Counted from the stretch's first letter, positions 1 through 10,755 are shown. The stretch is 64,000 nucleotides of DNA from Aphanomyces cochlioides (GCA_019828595.1 JAHQRK010000018.1:1577309-1641308); one strand, 5' to 3'. Translations and numbers: made by a program. Notes: generated from the sequence alone by a model not told the origin.

Positions 1-18
1 ATCCAGATTCCAAGAAAA

Positions 19-70
19 TATCCGGATAAGCTTTATCCGGATAGGGTAAGTCCGGATGTGCTTTCCGGAT
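19..70. repeat. TCCGGA palindromes at left edge
   Basis: The 10-bp palindrome TATCCGGATA occurs twice (19-28 and 34-43), followed by two further TCCGGA cores (51-56 and 64-69). They lie immediately before and over the first codons of the formin gene. The stretch 46-51 reads GTAAGT, a perfect intron donor, so this could be the end of an upstream exon rather than 5' UTR. An in-frame TAA at 47-49 blocks simple extension of the reading frame. No function can be assigned. Confidence 0.5.
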
Positions 71-3000
71 AACGAAAACATCTTTGAAGTGAAAGTCATG
101 ATGGACAAGTCGCCGAGCGCGGAATCGTTCCTTCTTCAAGCGATTCCAATGGATACGCTGAAGATTCCGAGAGGAGAATCGAGTCAAGTGACTATAAGAA
201 GCGAAGAAGGAAGTGCGGTCGTGTGGCAGTTCTGTGTCGTTGCTCTGGATGTTGCATTTCGAGTGACTGTCAATGACATCGAAGTCGAAACATGGACAAA
301 ACGATACGACTCGACGCATGGCATCGTTGAAGGCACGCTGGATAACCTCACAGCAAGCTCACAAATTGTTTTGCATTGGGACAACTCGTATTCGTTACTG
401 CGGACGAAAGAAGTGGGCTATCGAGTCATGAATGTGCCGCTCGCAACGTTGCATGCAGCTCGCGAAGCGGCGAACGAATATCAAATCCAGTACAATCATC
501 CACTCCACACACGTGCACGAGCAGCTAGTGCAGCGTCACGCTCTCATATCCGTCCAACCGCGACGATCTCATACAGCACTTTGATTCAGTCCCTTGAAGT
601 TGCTGTCGTCGACACTGTAGCTGTCTTTATGACTCAACCTGATGTACCGCTGCATGCTGGATCTGCGCGTTCGTTGGTACTAGCTCTTGAAGCCATCCTG
701 CATCATGGCGTTCAGGTACAAGACCGTCCTTTTGTTCTTTACTCATCGTTGCCTTTCTAGGCCCGGTATAACATGGACGTGGACGAGTCCTACTTTCATT
801 TTCTCGTCGAGACGCGCAATGTCCTTCGAGATGACAAGCAAGTTGTCGATGATGCTGAACTATTTACACCACCAAACTACATGCGATACCTGGGCTGGGG
901 TCGAGCTCGCGCCTTTTTGTTCCTGGCACTGAATCGCAACGTCCTTCATCGCGCGCTCGATGTACAGCTTTCTCTCTTCCGAGCGGTATTAACGCTAATC
1001 TTGTAGAATCTCATCAAACGTCGGAGTCTCATCCAGCGGTATTACCACAGCGACGCTCTCTTGGCGCAGTACGACTTGGCCAAGAAAGCAATCTCTCAAC
1101 TCACCGCGCTCTACGGCGTCAAGTTTCAACTCGTGCCGCTCCAAGATGACTTTGGCTTGACGGTCGACACGTTTCCACCCAACTTGTACCAAATGGCAGC
1201 GATGGACGCCTTCGTGACAAACCAAATCCAATTCGACAAGGGCGAGATCGCATTCTTCGTCGGTTCCGCTGCTCTTGATGACTTTACAACGATCCAAGAT
1301 TGCACGCCGACGCGATATCTCTGCCTCTCAACACCAGTTGAAGCTATCAACGTGCCGTACGTTGTCGTCTCGAAATTTATCTCATGCGTTCTCACAGAAG
1401 AGGCGATGTTATCCGCATCCCCCTCGGCATGGACAACGATGCAAAGACTGTCGCGGTCGTGCAGTTTCAAGTCCCCGTCCACCGCGTCAACGTGCTCTTG
1501 GCAGACGAAAATTCACTCACAACTCCATGGACAGTCCAGGGAGCCGACGCGTGGGTCGAATGCGTCGTGCGGATTGAAAGTCCAATGCCAAACCTCCATC
1601 TAGTCTTCGACAACACGCACTCCATGGTACTCTTCTAGCTCTTCATCATGTATCACGCTGAGCCTGTAGCTCCGCGCTAAGAGCGTCCAATATCGCCTTT
1701 TCGTCACGTCGGCAGAGCGCTACTCAAGCGCTTGGACTGCTTGCAAGGACGTCGCGAACGTTATATGCTGGAAACAAGTCCTTCAGCAATCTCTAGACTC
1801 AAGTACAGCTCAAGCAGAAGCTCTCCAAGCGGAAGAGCTGCGCTTACTTGCTCCACCCGTGCCTCCAAAGCCAGACGATGGACTCACGGCGACGATTGCC
1901 GGTAAGAAACCTCTTCCAAGTAGACATCTAAATCCTCGCAAGACTCCATGTCGAATTGGCTCGGCGCGGTCTGGAGCGATGCGTCGTCCTGCGCTCAATG
2001 CGGCGATCCTTTGACGTTGTTTCGACGGCGGCAAGAGTGCTCGCTCTGTTATAAAGCGTTCTGTTTGAGCTGTTCTCGCCACACTTGGGCGTCCAAACCA
2101 GTCTGCGATCGGTGCTATCTCACCTCGTTGGACAAGAAAGTAAGTCGTCCATGATGATTTCCTCCTGGCGCTCATGCTTGGGGGATTCTAGAAAGCCCAA
2201 GTGGACCAAGAAGCAAGCGGAGGCAAGAATCCAGTATTGGAAGCGCTGCGAGTCAATCCAACGTACGACAAGTACTTCAAAATGTTGTCCTTTGGCGTCC
2301 CGCCGTCGGCCGTCGGGCAGAAAATGCAGCAGGACTACATTCCCCAAGACGTCGTTGATCTCTTTGTCCGCAGCCTGGAAGGGCCTTCGACGTCCGTGGA
2401 GCCTTCAACGAGGTTGCTTTCACAGCATCTGCTGAAGAGCTGACAAGTCGTTGTGCGTAGATCCAAGGCGACGACACGGCCTCAACTCCTCCGACGGCAA
2501 AGCACGCTGCGTAAAGTCCACTGGACGACGTTGGATACGTCCAAAGTCGACGTCGCCGCCACGATTTGGACGCGGCAAACCGACAAACGAAAGCATGCGC
2601 CAATTTCACTCTCTGGCCAAGATATGGATCGCGTGATTGCTTACTTTGGGGAGCAAGTTGGCCGCGCCGCGGTCAAGAAAGCGGGCACGAAGACTCACAG
2701 TGCATTGGACGCGAGACGCTCCAACAATATCAACATTGGGCTCAACCGATTCAAAGCAATTGGCGGTGCCACGGCCGTCTTGACGGCGCTCAATCGGTGC
2801 GACTTGAGCGTGCTCCCTGTCGAAATCCTCCAGACGCTGCAAGAAATCGGTCCGACGCCGGCAGAACTGAAGCGGTACTCGAATTTCCGCGGCTCTGTCT
2901 CCGTCCTCGACAGCGCCGAGCGCTTTCTCGTCGACATGGCCAAGATTTACCGCGTCCAGGAGAAGGTAAAGCACTCATGGGAGCTGTCAAGTGCTGAAAG

Positions 3001-4843
3001 ATCGACGGTGTAGATCCATGTCTTGCTCTTTGTCGTGCAATATCCAACGGCGATTCACGAGCTCAACGAACGCTTGCGGGTCATATCGCTCGCTTGCCAC
3101 CAAGTCTTGAGCAGCGAACGTCTTCCGCGCTACTTTGAGATCATCCTAGCGCTGGGCAATGTGCTCAATGAAGGCACAAGTCAAGCCGATGCGTCTGGCG
3201 TGACGCTGGCGTCCTTGCTCAAGGTTTTCTCCATCTTGTGTCTTCTATCTGACGTCTTTTTTTCGTGGCGTAGCTGTCGGAAACGCGGTCGACGGATCAA
3301 AGCATGACATTGCTGCAGTTTCTCCTGCTGCTCATTCATGTTTGCAGCAATTCCATGACATTCCTGACGGTTGTGGCGGTAGGAACGCGGCGAGATCGAT
3401 TTGTTTCACGTCGTGGACGAGTTGGATGTCTTGGGCGATGCAAAACGCTACTCGAACGTGTTGTGCTCGTCGCAGTTTGCCCACTTGCAGAAGCAAACGA
3501 ACCATTTGATGCATGAACTCCAAGAGGAAGAAACAAACGACCGCGTCCTCTTTGAGAAAGCCCAAGCAGCCGAGGCTAGAAAGCAGCGGATGGGATTGCA
3601 AACGGCGGCGCTGTCACTTCCAGGAAACGTGCCATTGAATGGAGAAAGCCAAGGTCGTCAAGCTCTTTTGGCTGCTATTCGACGGAAGAATGAGAGCGAG
3701 ACGACCGACGACGACGGTGCGACGAGTTCAAAGCGCTCGGCGCTCTTGTCAGCGATACGAAAGCGCGCGGAGCCAGCTAGCGATGCCAAGGAGAACGCCG
3801 ACGCTGCTACTGCACCAAGCCGACATATGGACAGATCCGCACTCTTTGCATCGATTCGAGCGATTCAAGCGCCATCTAAAGAGAAAAGCGGCGGCAATGA
3901 AGAGCCCGCTGAAGCAAGCTCGAGTCGCCATGCGCTGCTGGCGTCGATTCGATCCCCTCCACGTGACGCCCAGCCTCGAAACTACAGCGCTGCATTGATG
4001 GCTGCCATTCGACAGCGTCCAGCGACGACGGAAAGCTCCAACGACGGTGAAAACGCCGCTCGTGCCGCCAAGCCATCGCAAGAACGAGCGGCGATTTATT
4101 CCAAAGCAAACAATCCGTTCCTGACCGTCATGGAAGCCCACGCGACGAAAATCCAGCGGGAGATGGCTCTCCTCCATGAAAAGATGCTCTCGATGGGGGA
4201 TCACTGGCACGACGTCGCGGTCTACTTGGGCGAATCGCCCGCGTCGTCCGAGTATGCGCTCGGTCTTCTCCATCGCTTCCTCCTCGACGTCCAAGTCGCC
4301 TACCGTCTCCTCGTCTCGAAAGGATTGATTCAGCCTTTGATCGCCGCGTCGCCGCTCCACGTTGGCGATCGTGTCGCGACGGTCTATGGCGCTGCGACTG
4401 TGCTTGCTCTGCGCCGCGACAAGCTTGACGTTGTCTTTCCATGGGCAGCCCAAGCTTTCCTCACTCCTGCCAGCATTCTTCGCCCTGGGGACCGCGTCTT
4501 ATGCCGCCGATGGGGGCGCGCTATCGTCACCGACACGCGGTACGCCGACGGGTTGATCGAAGTCCGTTTTGGCTTTGGCTACGGCGTCGTCCAAGTCGAT
4601 TCCATCGTCTCGATCGATCCGAAATTCGACGCGGTGGACCATTTACAGCACCACGATCCCGTCATGACGCCATTTGGCCCTGGAAGACTCGTTCAAGTGG
4701 CTTGTCGCGGCGCTCGACGCTGTGCAATCGTCCGTCTCACTCAAATCGGTGGCGCCTTGGCGTTCTTTCAACCCGACGTTGTCCATTTTGCCTACAACGA
4801 AGAGCTGCGGCGGCGACAACAATTTGGCGAGAAACACTCTTAA
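56..4843 (+). CDS. Multidomain formin: GOLD-RUN-GOLD-FYVE-like-FH2 with internal WH2-like repeats
   Basis: Predicted actin nucleator/elongator. Exons inferred: 56-715, 761-961, 1007-1356, 1398-1626, 1670-1901, 1943-2139, 2192-2412, 2461-2965, 3014-3223, 3274-3339, 3383-4843. The ten introns are 41-52 nt and keep frame, giving about 1,443 aa. Domain order: GOLD (about 35-124, with VVWQF and HWDNSYSLLRTKEV); RUN (about 175-330); second GOLD (about 402-492, VFDNTHSM); FYVE-like zinc finger (about 562-617) with four Cys pairs but no RRHHCR signature, so PI3P binding is doubtful; FH2 from about 705 (LRKVHW, then RRSNNINIGLNRF, then LALGNVLNEGT). The FH2 post segment (WHDVAVYLGE) resumes only after about 190 residues carrying five R-x-A-L-hydrophobic-x-x-I-R motifs. 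The C-terminus has three beta-type GDRV/TPFG repeats. No proline-rich FH1 was seen. The start is uncertain: Met15/16 or an exon left of the window are alternatives. Confidence 0.85.
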
Positions 4844-4871
4844 ATAAGCGCCCAAGACGACGACGGACTGT

Positions 4872-7787
4872 CTAGTTGGTCGCGTCGCTGCTTGCTGAAG
4901 ACGGCGTTGGCGAATTCCCAATCGGACGGACGTACGGCCTCGAATATGGCTTGGCGGTCGACAGCACGACGGCGGCATCGTGGTCTTGATCGAAATCCTC
5001 TGGCAGACGCGCGTACATGTCTTGGAATTTGCCACTCGTCGCGTTGACTTTGGGTCGAAACGTGCACGTCTTGGCCGCTTCGGCTTGGAGTTGCTTCTCG
5101 AGTTGCTTGCGCTTGGAATTGTACGTCTCGTGGTATTTGAACATCGTGTCGAAGACTTTGGTCGCGTCGCGCGCTTGTTGCTTCATGATTGTCGTCGATT
5201 TGGCGCAAATCGCGGGTCGAAATGTCATCTCGGCGTCGTTTTGAGCCTCGAGACGCTCGGCGGTCGTCCTCTGTGAAGAAGCGCCAGCGCTGCTTTTATC
5301 GCTGAAGAAGAGCACTTGCGTGTTGGTCAAGTGGCGGCACTGCGCCAGCGTCGCGTCCATGGACGTGTGAAAGTTGTCTTTGGCGATTGGAACCCAGCCA
5401 CAAGTGTCAAAGAGACTCAGCGCGACGTGGCCAAGCTCGAGCGACAGCGCATCCATGTCAAGCAGCCGTGGATCGAGCACATTGTCGTCTTTGGCCACCG
5501 TCGCCGTGCTCGCGCTCGCGTCTTGCAGCAATCTACAGCAGGAAATCGCTCAAAATGCGTCCAAAAAAATTGGCGACGAACGTCAAGATGCGGTCAAAAC
5601 TCTTGGCTTTGCGCTGCTTGAGATGCGTCCTCGACGCTTTCGACATGAAACTCTGGCTCCGCTCTTCCTTGAGCGACGTCATGTGCGCGTGGCGGAGCTG
5701 ACGGTGGACTTGGTCGAATTCCCGACGACTATTGTACAAGAATTCCCCTACAAGACGCCGCTCGTGCCGCCAAAACATTCCAAAAATCACGTACCGATGG
5801 GCAATCCCGTGTCGTTCCTTGCAAATTGCGGCGAGCGGCCGGTCTCGGGCTTGAAATACGGCCGTCCCGTCGCTGGATCCTTGGCGGCGCTGTACTTGGC
5901 GTGGAGTTTCGCCCGCGTCGCCTCGAGCTTGTCGCGGTCTTGAATCGCCAACTTGTAAAAGAGCTCGTCGGGTTTGGCCGATGGCGGGACGAACGTATTG
6001 ACGCCAATGTCGGGGCGGAACGGAAACTGCGCCATGTAGTTGTTCACTTGGATGTGATGGCGCTCGCGCCGGGCGTCGGCGTCGGCGTAGAGCGCGGCGT
6101 GCGGATTGGACGGCCGTTTGTCCTTGACGAGCTCTGTCGACGTCGGGTTGACTTGCGGCGTGAATGGATGGCGCTGAGCGTATTCCGCCTGCGCTGCTTG
6201 CTTATGCCGCTGCCGCCAGAAGACAAACTGGTCGTCCTGGCTTGGTTTCTTGGACTCCTTGGAGACGAGCGTCGGGTGAAACAGCGTTGGCTTTGGTTGT
6301 CCACAGATCGACGGCGGGGATGCTTGCGACGCTGCCGTCTTGGTGGCGCTCTTGCGTTTTATTGACGACTGCTGGAGGTTTGGCTTGCTGGCGGCAGATC
6401 TAAAACGCGATGAAAAGACGGCGATTGCATGGAAGAGAGTACTTGGAAGGCGACGCTTTCGACAGCTTTCCCTTGATGAAGGTATTTTGACACGTGGCGT
6501 CGACGATGCGGTTCATGAAGGCGCACTTTGGACACATCCAGTCCTTGTCGACGTCGAGAGGGCCGAGTGCGAGCTCTGCCGCGTGGTTTTCGTGCTGCTG
6601 CTGGCGCTTGGCGTGGTCCACAAGTGCTTCCCCGTGCAGTCGATCGCCGATCGAGCGATACTGGCCGTTCGTTCGGTTGGCCACGAGTTGTTTGGTTTTG
6701 TCGGCGAGGCGGACTTTGTTGTCGTGCAGCTCGCGCTCGACTTCGTCTTGTTTTTTCTTCTGCGCGCGCTCGAGCCATTCTCGTTGAGCGGCGGCGAGCG
6801 CGTACAATCGCTCCGACGCGACGGACGACGTCCTTGATGCTCTGGCCTTGCTGCCGAGTTGCTTGCCCCCGCCATGATCCAAAGACGAAGACGCGATGGA
6901 CATCCGCCGACTACTCGCCGCTGCATTGGCTTTGTTTTTCTTGCCAAATTTGTCCAGCAGCGCATTGTAATGCCGCTCGGCTTGGTTTGACGACGGCGTC
7001 TTGCGGCCCAACGCGTCGCAAGTCGCGCTAGACGACGCGTCCATGCGCTGAATTTGGTCGTGAATATGCTGCACGAGCGTCGGGACGACGTCAGGCTCCA
7101 AGTTGTGCGCCGAGGCAAAGGCAGACGCGAGAGTTTCCGGGCTGTCGCCTTCATGGACGTGGATGGTTTCCGTCCGGCCGTCGCCAATGACGACTTCCAT
7201 GATCAAGACCAAATCTGGCGACGATGTCGGCGACGACGACGACGACAACGGCAGCAGCGGCGGCTCTTTCTCCGTCGCGAGGCGCGTTGTGGCGGCGTCG
7301 ACGGCGGATTGAATTTCCTCGCACAGTTTGTCCGACATGTCAAACGCGTCGAGGTTCCAATCGATGGCAATCAAGTCGTCGTCGTTGCCCTTGTCACGGC
7401 CATCCTAGCGCCGTGAGTGAGTCAAGATGACGAGCATGGATCTCCAAGTACGTCGTTGGATCTCTGGGGAAGCTCAACTTGGCCTCCATCGCCGCTACTG
7501 TCGTCCTACAACGCGGTTAGCATCGCAAGTGGCGTCATGACAACGAGTTGGTCTTTGTCGTGGAGACGCAAGACGTGCGAATCGAGAAAGATGGGCGACG
7601 TGGCGCTCACCTCGCTCTTTTCAGGCGACGATTCGACGATGCCATCATCTACACAAGACGACACTCTCAACGCGCTGTGGAAGAAAAGAGACGACGACGT
7701 ACGCTTGGCCAGCCACTCTTGAAAGTCGACTGGGGCTGGACGAATGCGAGCTGGCTGTCCCGCGGCGGCGGCGGCGTCGCCAGCCAT
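4872..7787 (-). CDS. Coiled-coil protein with degenerate RanBP2-type finger and F-x-P repeats
   Basis: Function unknown. Inferred exons in coding order: 7787-7703, 7648-7545, 7505-7452, 7404-6443, 6399-5795, 5747-5582, 5532-4872. The six introns are 54, 39, 47, 43, 47 and 49 nt, and the frame stays open for 878 aa. An acidic/Ser-rich N-terminus is followed by a conserved-looking block (VVIGDGRTETIHVHEGD), a charged helix (EWLERAQKKKQDEVEREL), and DWMCPKCAFMNR...C, which resembles a RanBP2 zinc finger but has Thr where the fourth Cys is expected. The C-terminal half repeats short F-x-P boxes (FTPQVNP, FRPDI, FKPET, FRPAI, FRPKVN) between basic coiled coils. Similar F-x-P proteins occur in flagellated protists, so a flagellar or cytoskeletal role is possible but is inference. 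It converges on the formin gene with only 28 bp between the stop codons. Confidence 0.75.
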
Positions 7788-7878
7788 GAGTAAAGTCTCG
7801 TCGAGCGAGCTAATCTTGGTGTGTTGCCTTTTTTGGCGTTTCGCAACTTGTGAAACGACCCACCGCTCTGTCAAAAGG
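7788..7878. promoter_or_regulatory. 91-bp bidirectional promoter region
   Basis: This gap separates the divergent start codons of the F-x-P protein (ATG ending at 7787, minus) and the small membrane protein (ATG at 7879, plus). Its shortness implies a shared promoter. No TATA box or clear Inr was recognised. An in-frame ATG at 7786 on the plus strand would extend the membrane protein by 31 residues but would overlap the opposite start codon. Confidence 0.4.
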
Positions 7879-8384
7879 ATGGCCATCTCGACCGCTCTCT
7901 CGGACATCATCGACTTGTTTGCCATCGCGTTTGAACACGTAAGGACGAGATGGAATTCCCCGCTGACGTCGTAACGTGTAGCATTCGCTGGTCGACCTTG
8001 TCTACGATGGACTCATGTACGCTGTTCTTATCGCTGCTTTCTGACGACTGCGTAGGTCGCGTCTGCTCTACTGGATGCTCTTTGGCTACGTCGTGAGCAG
8101 TCTCCCGATCGTCGTGTGGCATTTACACAAGTTTGACAAGCTCCATCGTCTCTCCACGACGACAGTCGCGATTGTCTCGGTCGTTCTTTGTGGATTTGGC
8201 TTGCTTTTTGTCGACACGCTCGTCAACAAGGTAGAGATTGCGAACGATACATGATGATGGAGAGACTTTGTAGATTTATTTGGTCCTTGGCGCCGTCGGC
8301 GGGGCATTTTGCACGTATCTCCATGGTGAAATTGTCCACTTGGTCGTACAATTCATCAAGGAACGCAAGCCCAAGCACGAATGA
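7879..8384 (+). CDS. Small multi-pass membrane protein
   Basis: Unrecognised 126-aa protein assembled from exons 7879-7938, 7982-8016, 8056-8230 and 8274-8384. The introns are 43, 39 and 43 nt, all GT-AG, and the frame is preserved across each junction. After an amphipathic N-terminus (MAISTALSDIIDLFAIAFEH) come hydrophobic segments around residues 33-53 (LLYWMLFGYVVSSLPIVV), 62-82 (VAIVSVVLCGFGLLFV) and 91-117 (IYLVLGAVGGAFCTYL). It ends in a basic tail, KERKPKHE, ahead of TGA. There is no obvious signal peptide or catalytic motif, so it is likely an integral membrane protein of the endomembrane system. It is divergently transcribed from the F-x-P gene. The gene model is well supported by frame, the function is not. 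Confidence 0.7.
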
Positions 8385-8404
8385 CAGCTCTATAAAGTCT
8401 CTGG

Positions 8405-8410
8405 AATAAA
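8405..8410 (+). terminator. AATAAA polyadenylation signal
   Basis: A canonical AATAAA lies 20 bp past the stop codon of the small membrane protein gene, at a position fitting 3'-end formation for that transcript. Confidence 0.5.
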
Positions 8411-8702
8411 GAAATCTGCAACGATTCCCAACTACTCTCCCCCCGGAGAGAACTTCCTCGGTCGATCTTTCCCCGCGCTCCATAGCGAATTCCCCCTCGT
8501 CGGGGGCCAGCAATTCATTGCAAAAATTGCAAATTTTAGCGTGGCGAGCATATGGGCAGCTCTTTCACAAGAGGAGGCCACTGTCCAAATGACGATGAAC
8601 AAAAGGTAACTCGAGCTCTCGCTTGCTTTTCTAGCTCGTTCTACCCGTGGCGCAAACTCTGTGCTTGTCTTCTCCACACGAGTTGCAGTTGAAAGGACGA
8701 CA
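8411..8702. other. Intergenic, nothing recognised
   Basis: Ordinary composition with short C-rich runs near 8440. The open frames here are short and show no family resemblance. A GT...CTAG pair at 8609-8635 could be spliced but would be only about 27 nt, shorter than any other intron here, so it was not accepted. Confidence 0.4.
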
Positions 8703-9240
8703 TCTCTCGGTCGTCTGGTTGCTGTTAGTTGGTGACGTCACGAAAATTCGAAAGCGTTCACTCGTCGACCTCTCGCCCTCTGTCGTGCCCCCGTTGGACT
8801 TGCCTTTCGACGCCACTCGACCTGTAAAAACAGCTCGAAATGAACCTCGCAGTTGACAACCACAAGAGCCACCACTTGGGTGCGCCACGCGAACCAACGA
8901 GGCCAACAAAATTCACTCTCGTCATGTCCATCCGGTGGCTGTAATGACCCGAATACATGCGACGTGGCTACGCCAATGCATCGCATTGGCTCTCGACATG
9001 AATCCACCTGGTGTTGGACGACTGGGTGGTTCCCATCCTTCCCGTTGCAGTCCAGCTCATCGAGGCCGCCTGTCGGGCGTTCCATCGACGGCAAAATCCA
9101 ACAAATTCGAATCGTCCGCTCGATCCAACGGCCAAGTCTTCTTGCATGGCCATGAAGATTCGTCGTCGGGCCAACCTGTCAGCGCATTGTGACGACGGCG
9201 TGCAATCTGTTTTCCAAAGTTCAAGTTCAACATGAGACAC
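8703..9240 (+). repeat. Left inverted-repeat arm flanking amidotransferase gene
   Basis: About 540 bp that reappear in reverse complement at 10,215-10,755. Similarity is patchy (shared blocks such as GACGTCAC...AAAATTCGAAAG and TTCAACATGAGACACAGC) except for 8926-9039. That core matches 10,448-10,561 at all 114 positions by direct reading. The core contains the near-palindrome GCCAATGCATCGCATTGGC at 8972-8990. This is probably a dispersed repeat or foldback-transposon arm; no transposase was recognised. A 100-codon open frame spans the core, but codon use does not suggest a gene. Confidence 0.75.
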
Positions 9241-9401
9241 AGCAAAGTGCACTTTGAGACGCGAGTATAAGTTCAAATTGACGTCGTGGTTGTACAAACC
9301 GGTGCAACTTGCAGAGCTTGGTCGCTTTGGAAAAGATCTTCGTGGTTGGCATTGTTGAAAAAAACCCACAGCCAGCAGCCAGCCCCCCCAACCAGCGAGC
9401 A

Positions 9402-10124
9402 ATGTCGAGATTTTGCGTGATTCTGACGGAAGACGAGGCGCAGTGGAAGGAACGCACGTATGGCGATATGTTCATTGATGGACTCAAGCAAGAAGGCGAC
9501 ACGTGGACAGTGCTGAGCCCCGCGACGGGCGATTCCTTGGCCCATGTTTTGAACGAAGGGTACGACGGCATTGTCGTCACGGGGTCGCACTACAACGTCA
9601 GTGACAACATGCCGTGGTATGAACCATTGTGCAATATCATCCGCCACGCCGCCAAGACGGGCGCGCCGAGGATGTACGGCGGCTGCTTTGGCCATCAGAT
9701 CATTGCGCACGCGCTGGGCGGCCAAGTGGGGAAGAACCCTCGCTTTGTCATGAAAGCCGAGACGATTCAACTCCTCCCCGCCTTCTCCAAACTCTTCTCG
9801 ATTGACGCGACGTCCTTCAAGATCCTCGAAGTGCACGGCGACTGTGTCTTGACGCTGCCCCCCGAGGCGGAACTCCTCGGCCGATCCGAGTCGTGCTCGC
9901 ATGAATCGTACGTCGCGGGGCCCAAGAAGAACATCTTGTGCTGCCAAGGCCATCCCGAGTTTGACGTCCAGTACTGCTTCAAGGAGCGTCTGTGGCACGA
10001 ATTCGAGGACCGCCTGGGCGACAAGCGAGAAGAGTCCAAGCTGTCCTTTGACACATACACAGACCACGACGCGAAGCGCTTCTTGAAACTTATCTCGCAA
10101 TTCCTACGACATAAATACAATTAA
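9402..10124 (+). CDS. Class-I glutamine amidotransferase-like / gamma-glutamyl peptidase-like protein
   Basis: Single-exon 240-aa cytosolic enzyme of the GATase1 fold. The nucleophile elbow is GGCFGHQ with Cys95, preceded by the oxyanion-strand motif VVTGSHYNVSD (59-69). The His-Glu pair of the triad is GHPEF (His184, Glu186). Length and the GHPEF tail resemble plant gamma-glutamyl peptidases and YLR126C-like proteins, which hydrolyse gamma-glutamyl bonds of glutathione conjugates. No synthetase domain is fused, so it is not GMP synthase. The start is taken at the ATG at 9402 because the frame upstream has no ATG and enters proline-rich leader sequence. The gene lies between two inverted repeat arms about 160 bp upstream and 90 bp downstream. 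The specific substrate is not determinable. Confidence 0.88.
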   Translation: MSRFCVILTEDEAQWKERTYGDMFIDGLKQEGDTWTVLSPATGDSLAHVLNEGYDGIVVTGSHYNVSDNMPWYEPLCNIIRHAAKTGAPRMYGGCFGHQIIAHALGGQVGKNPRFVMKAETIQLLPAFSKLFSIDATSFKILEVHGDCVLTLPPEAELLGRSESCSHESYVAGPKKNILCCQGHPEFDVQYCFKERLWHEFEDRLGDKREESKLSFDTYTDHDAKRFLKLISQFLRHKYN

Positions 10125-10149
10125 TACAACAAAGAGATCAAAATCCTAC

Positions 10150-10164
10150 CTCTCTCTCTCTCTC
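10150..10164. repeat. (CT)n microsatellite
   Basis: About seven CT dinucleotides, shortly after the amidotransferase stop codon and before the right repeat arm. Confidence 0.6.
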
Positions 10165-10214
10165 CTTGCGCTCTCCGGAGGCGTCGCGGCGACGAAAGCT
10201 CAACGTGTACCGCG

Positions 10215-10755
10215 TCCAGCTGTGTCTCATGTTGAACTTGAATTACGGCACTCAGAATGCGCAGTGGGACGGACACTCATGGGCGTCGTGACAAGTCATC
10301 CACGGCTAAAATCTTGACTGCTGTGCACTTCTCTCGAGGAATATAGGTTGATGCTGGCAGCGGATCCAAATGCGCTGGATTTTGCCGCCTGTCGAGTGCC
10401 AAACACGTCCCCCGTGAGGTGCGTCAAGGTAGATGGACAAAACGGGCAGGATGGGAACCACCCAGTCGTCCAACACCAGGTGGATTCATGTCGAGAGCCA
10501 ATGCGATGCATTGGCGTAGCCACGTCGCATGTATTCGGGTCATTACAGCCACCGGATGGACGCCACGTCAGAATACAATGGTCGTTCTTGCGGCGCACCC
10601 AAATCACAGTTGCCTTGAAGAGAGGCGTCTTTACAGTTCGATAGCTGTGCTGAATCTAACATTCGAGTGCACGACAGAGGCAAGTGGGCGATCAGTGAAC
10701 TCTTTCGAATTTTGTGACGTCAGGGACCAGCCAAAATCCAGCGAGAGATTCGACC
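10215..10755 (-). repeat. Right inverted-repeat arm flanking amidotransferase gene
   Basis: Reverse-complement partner of 8703-9240. The innermost shared block is TGTCTCATGTTGAACTTGAA at 10,222-10,241; the outermost is around 10,745. The 114-bp identical core is 10,448-10,561, and its palindrome is at 10,497-10,515. Outside the core the arms are clearly diverged, with many indels. Confidence 0.75.

Noticed and set aside
986..1006. 21-nt intron in the RUN domain
   Set aside because: Using the donor at 962 gives a 45-nt intron matching the neighbouring one and restores the expected RUN spacing.
3749..4453. Long antisense ORF within the formin gene
   Set aside because: Shadow of the last formin exon, whose WH2-like and FH2 post motifs are clear on the plus strand.
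6400..7374. F-x-P gene beginning only at 7,374 or 7,338
   Set aside because: Three further upstream exons join in frame with good short introns back to an ATG at 7,787.
7744..7974. Longer N-terminus for the small membrane protein starting at 7,786
   Set aside because: It would overlap the opposite-strand start codon of the F-x-P gene, and the added residues look non-conserved; 7,879 gives a sensible bidirectional promoter.
8853..9155. 100-codon ORF across the 114-bp conserved core, with a counterpart at 10,296-10,607
   Set aside because: The frames diverge completely outside the identical core and start codons differ, so coding conservation is not shown.
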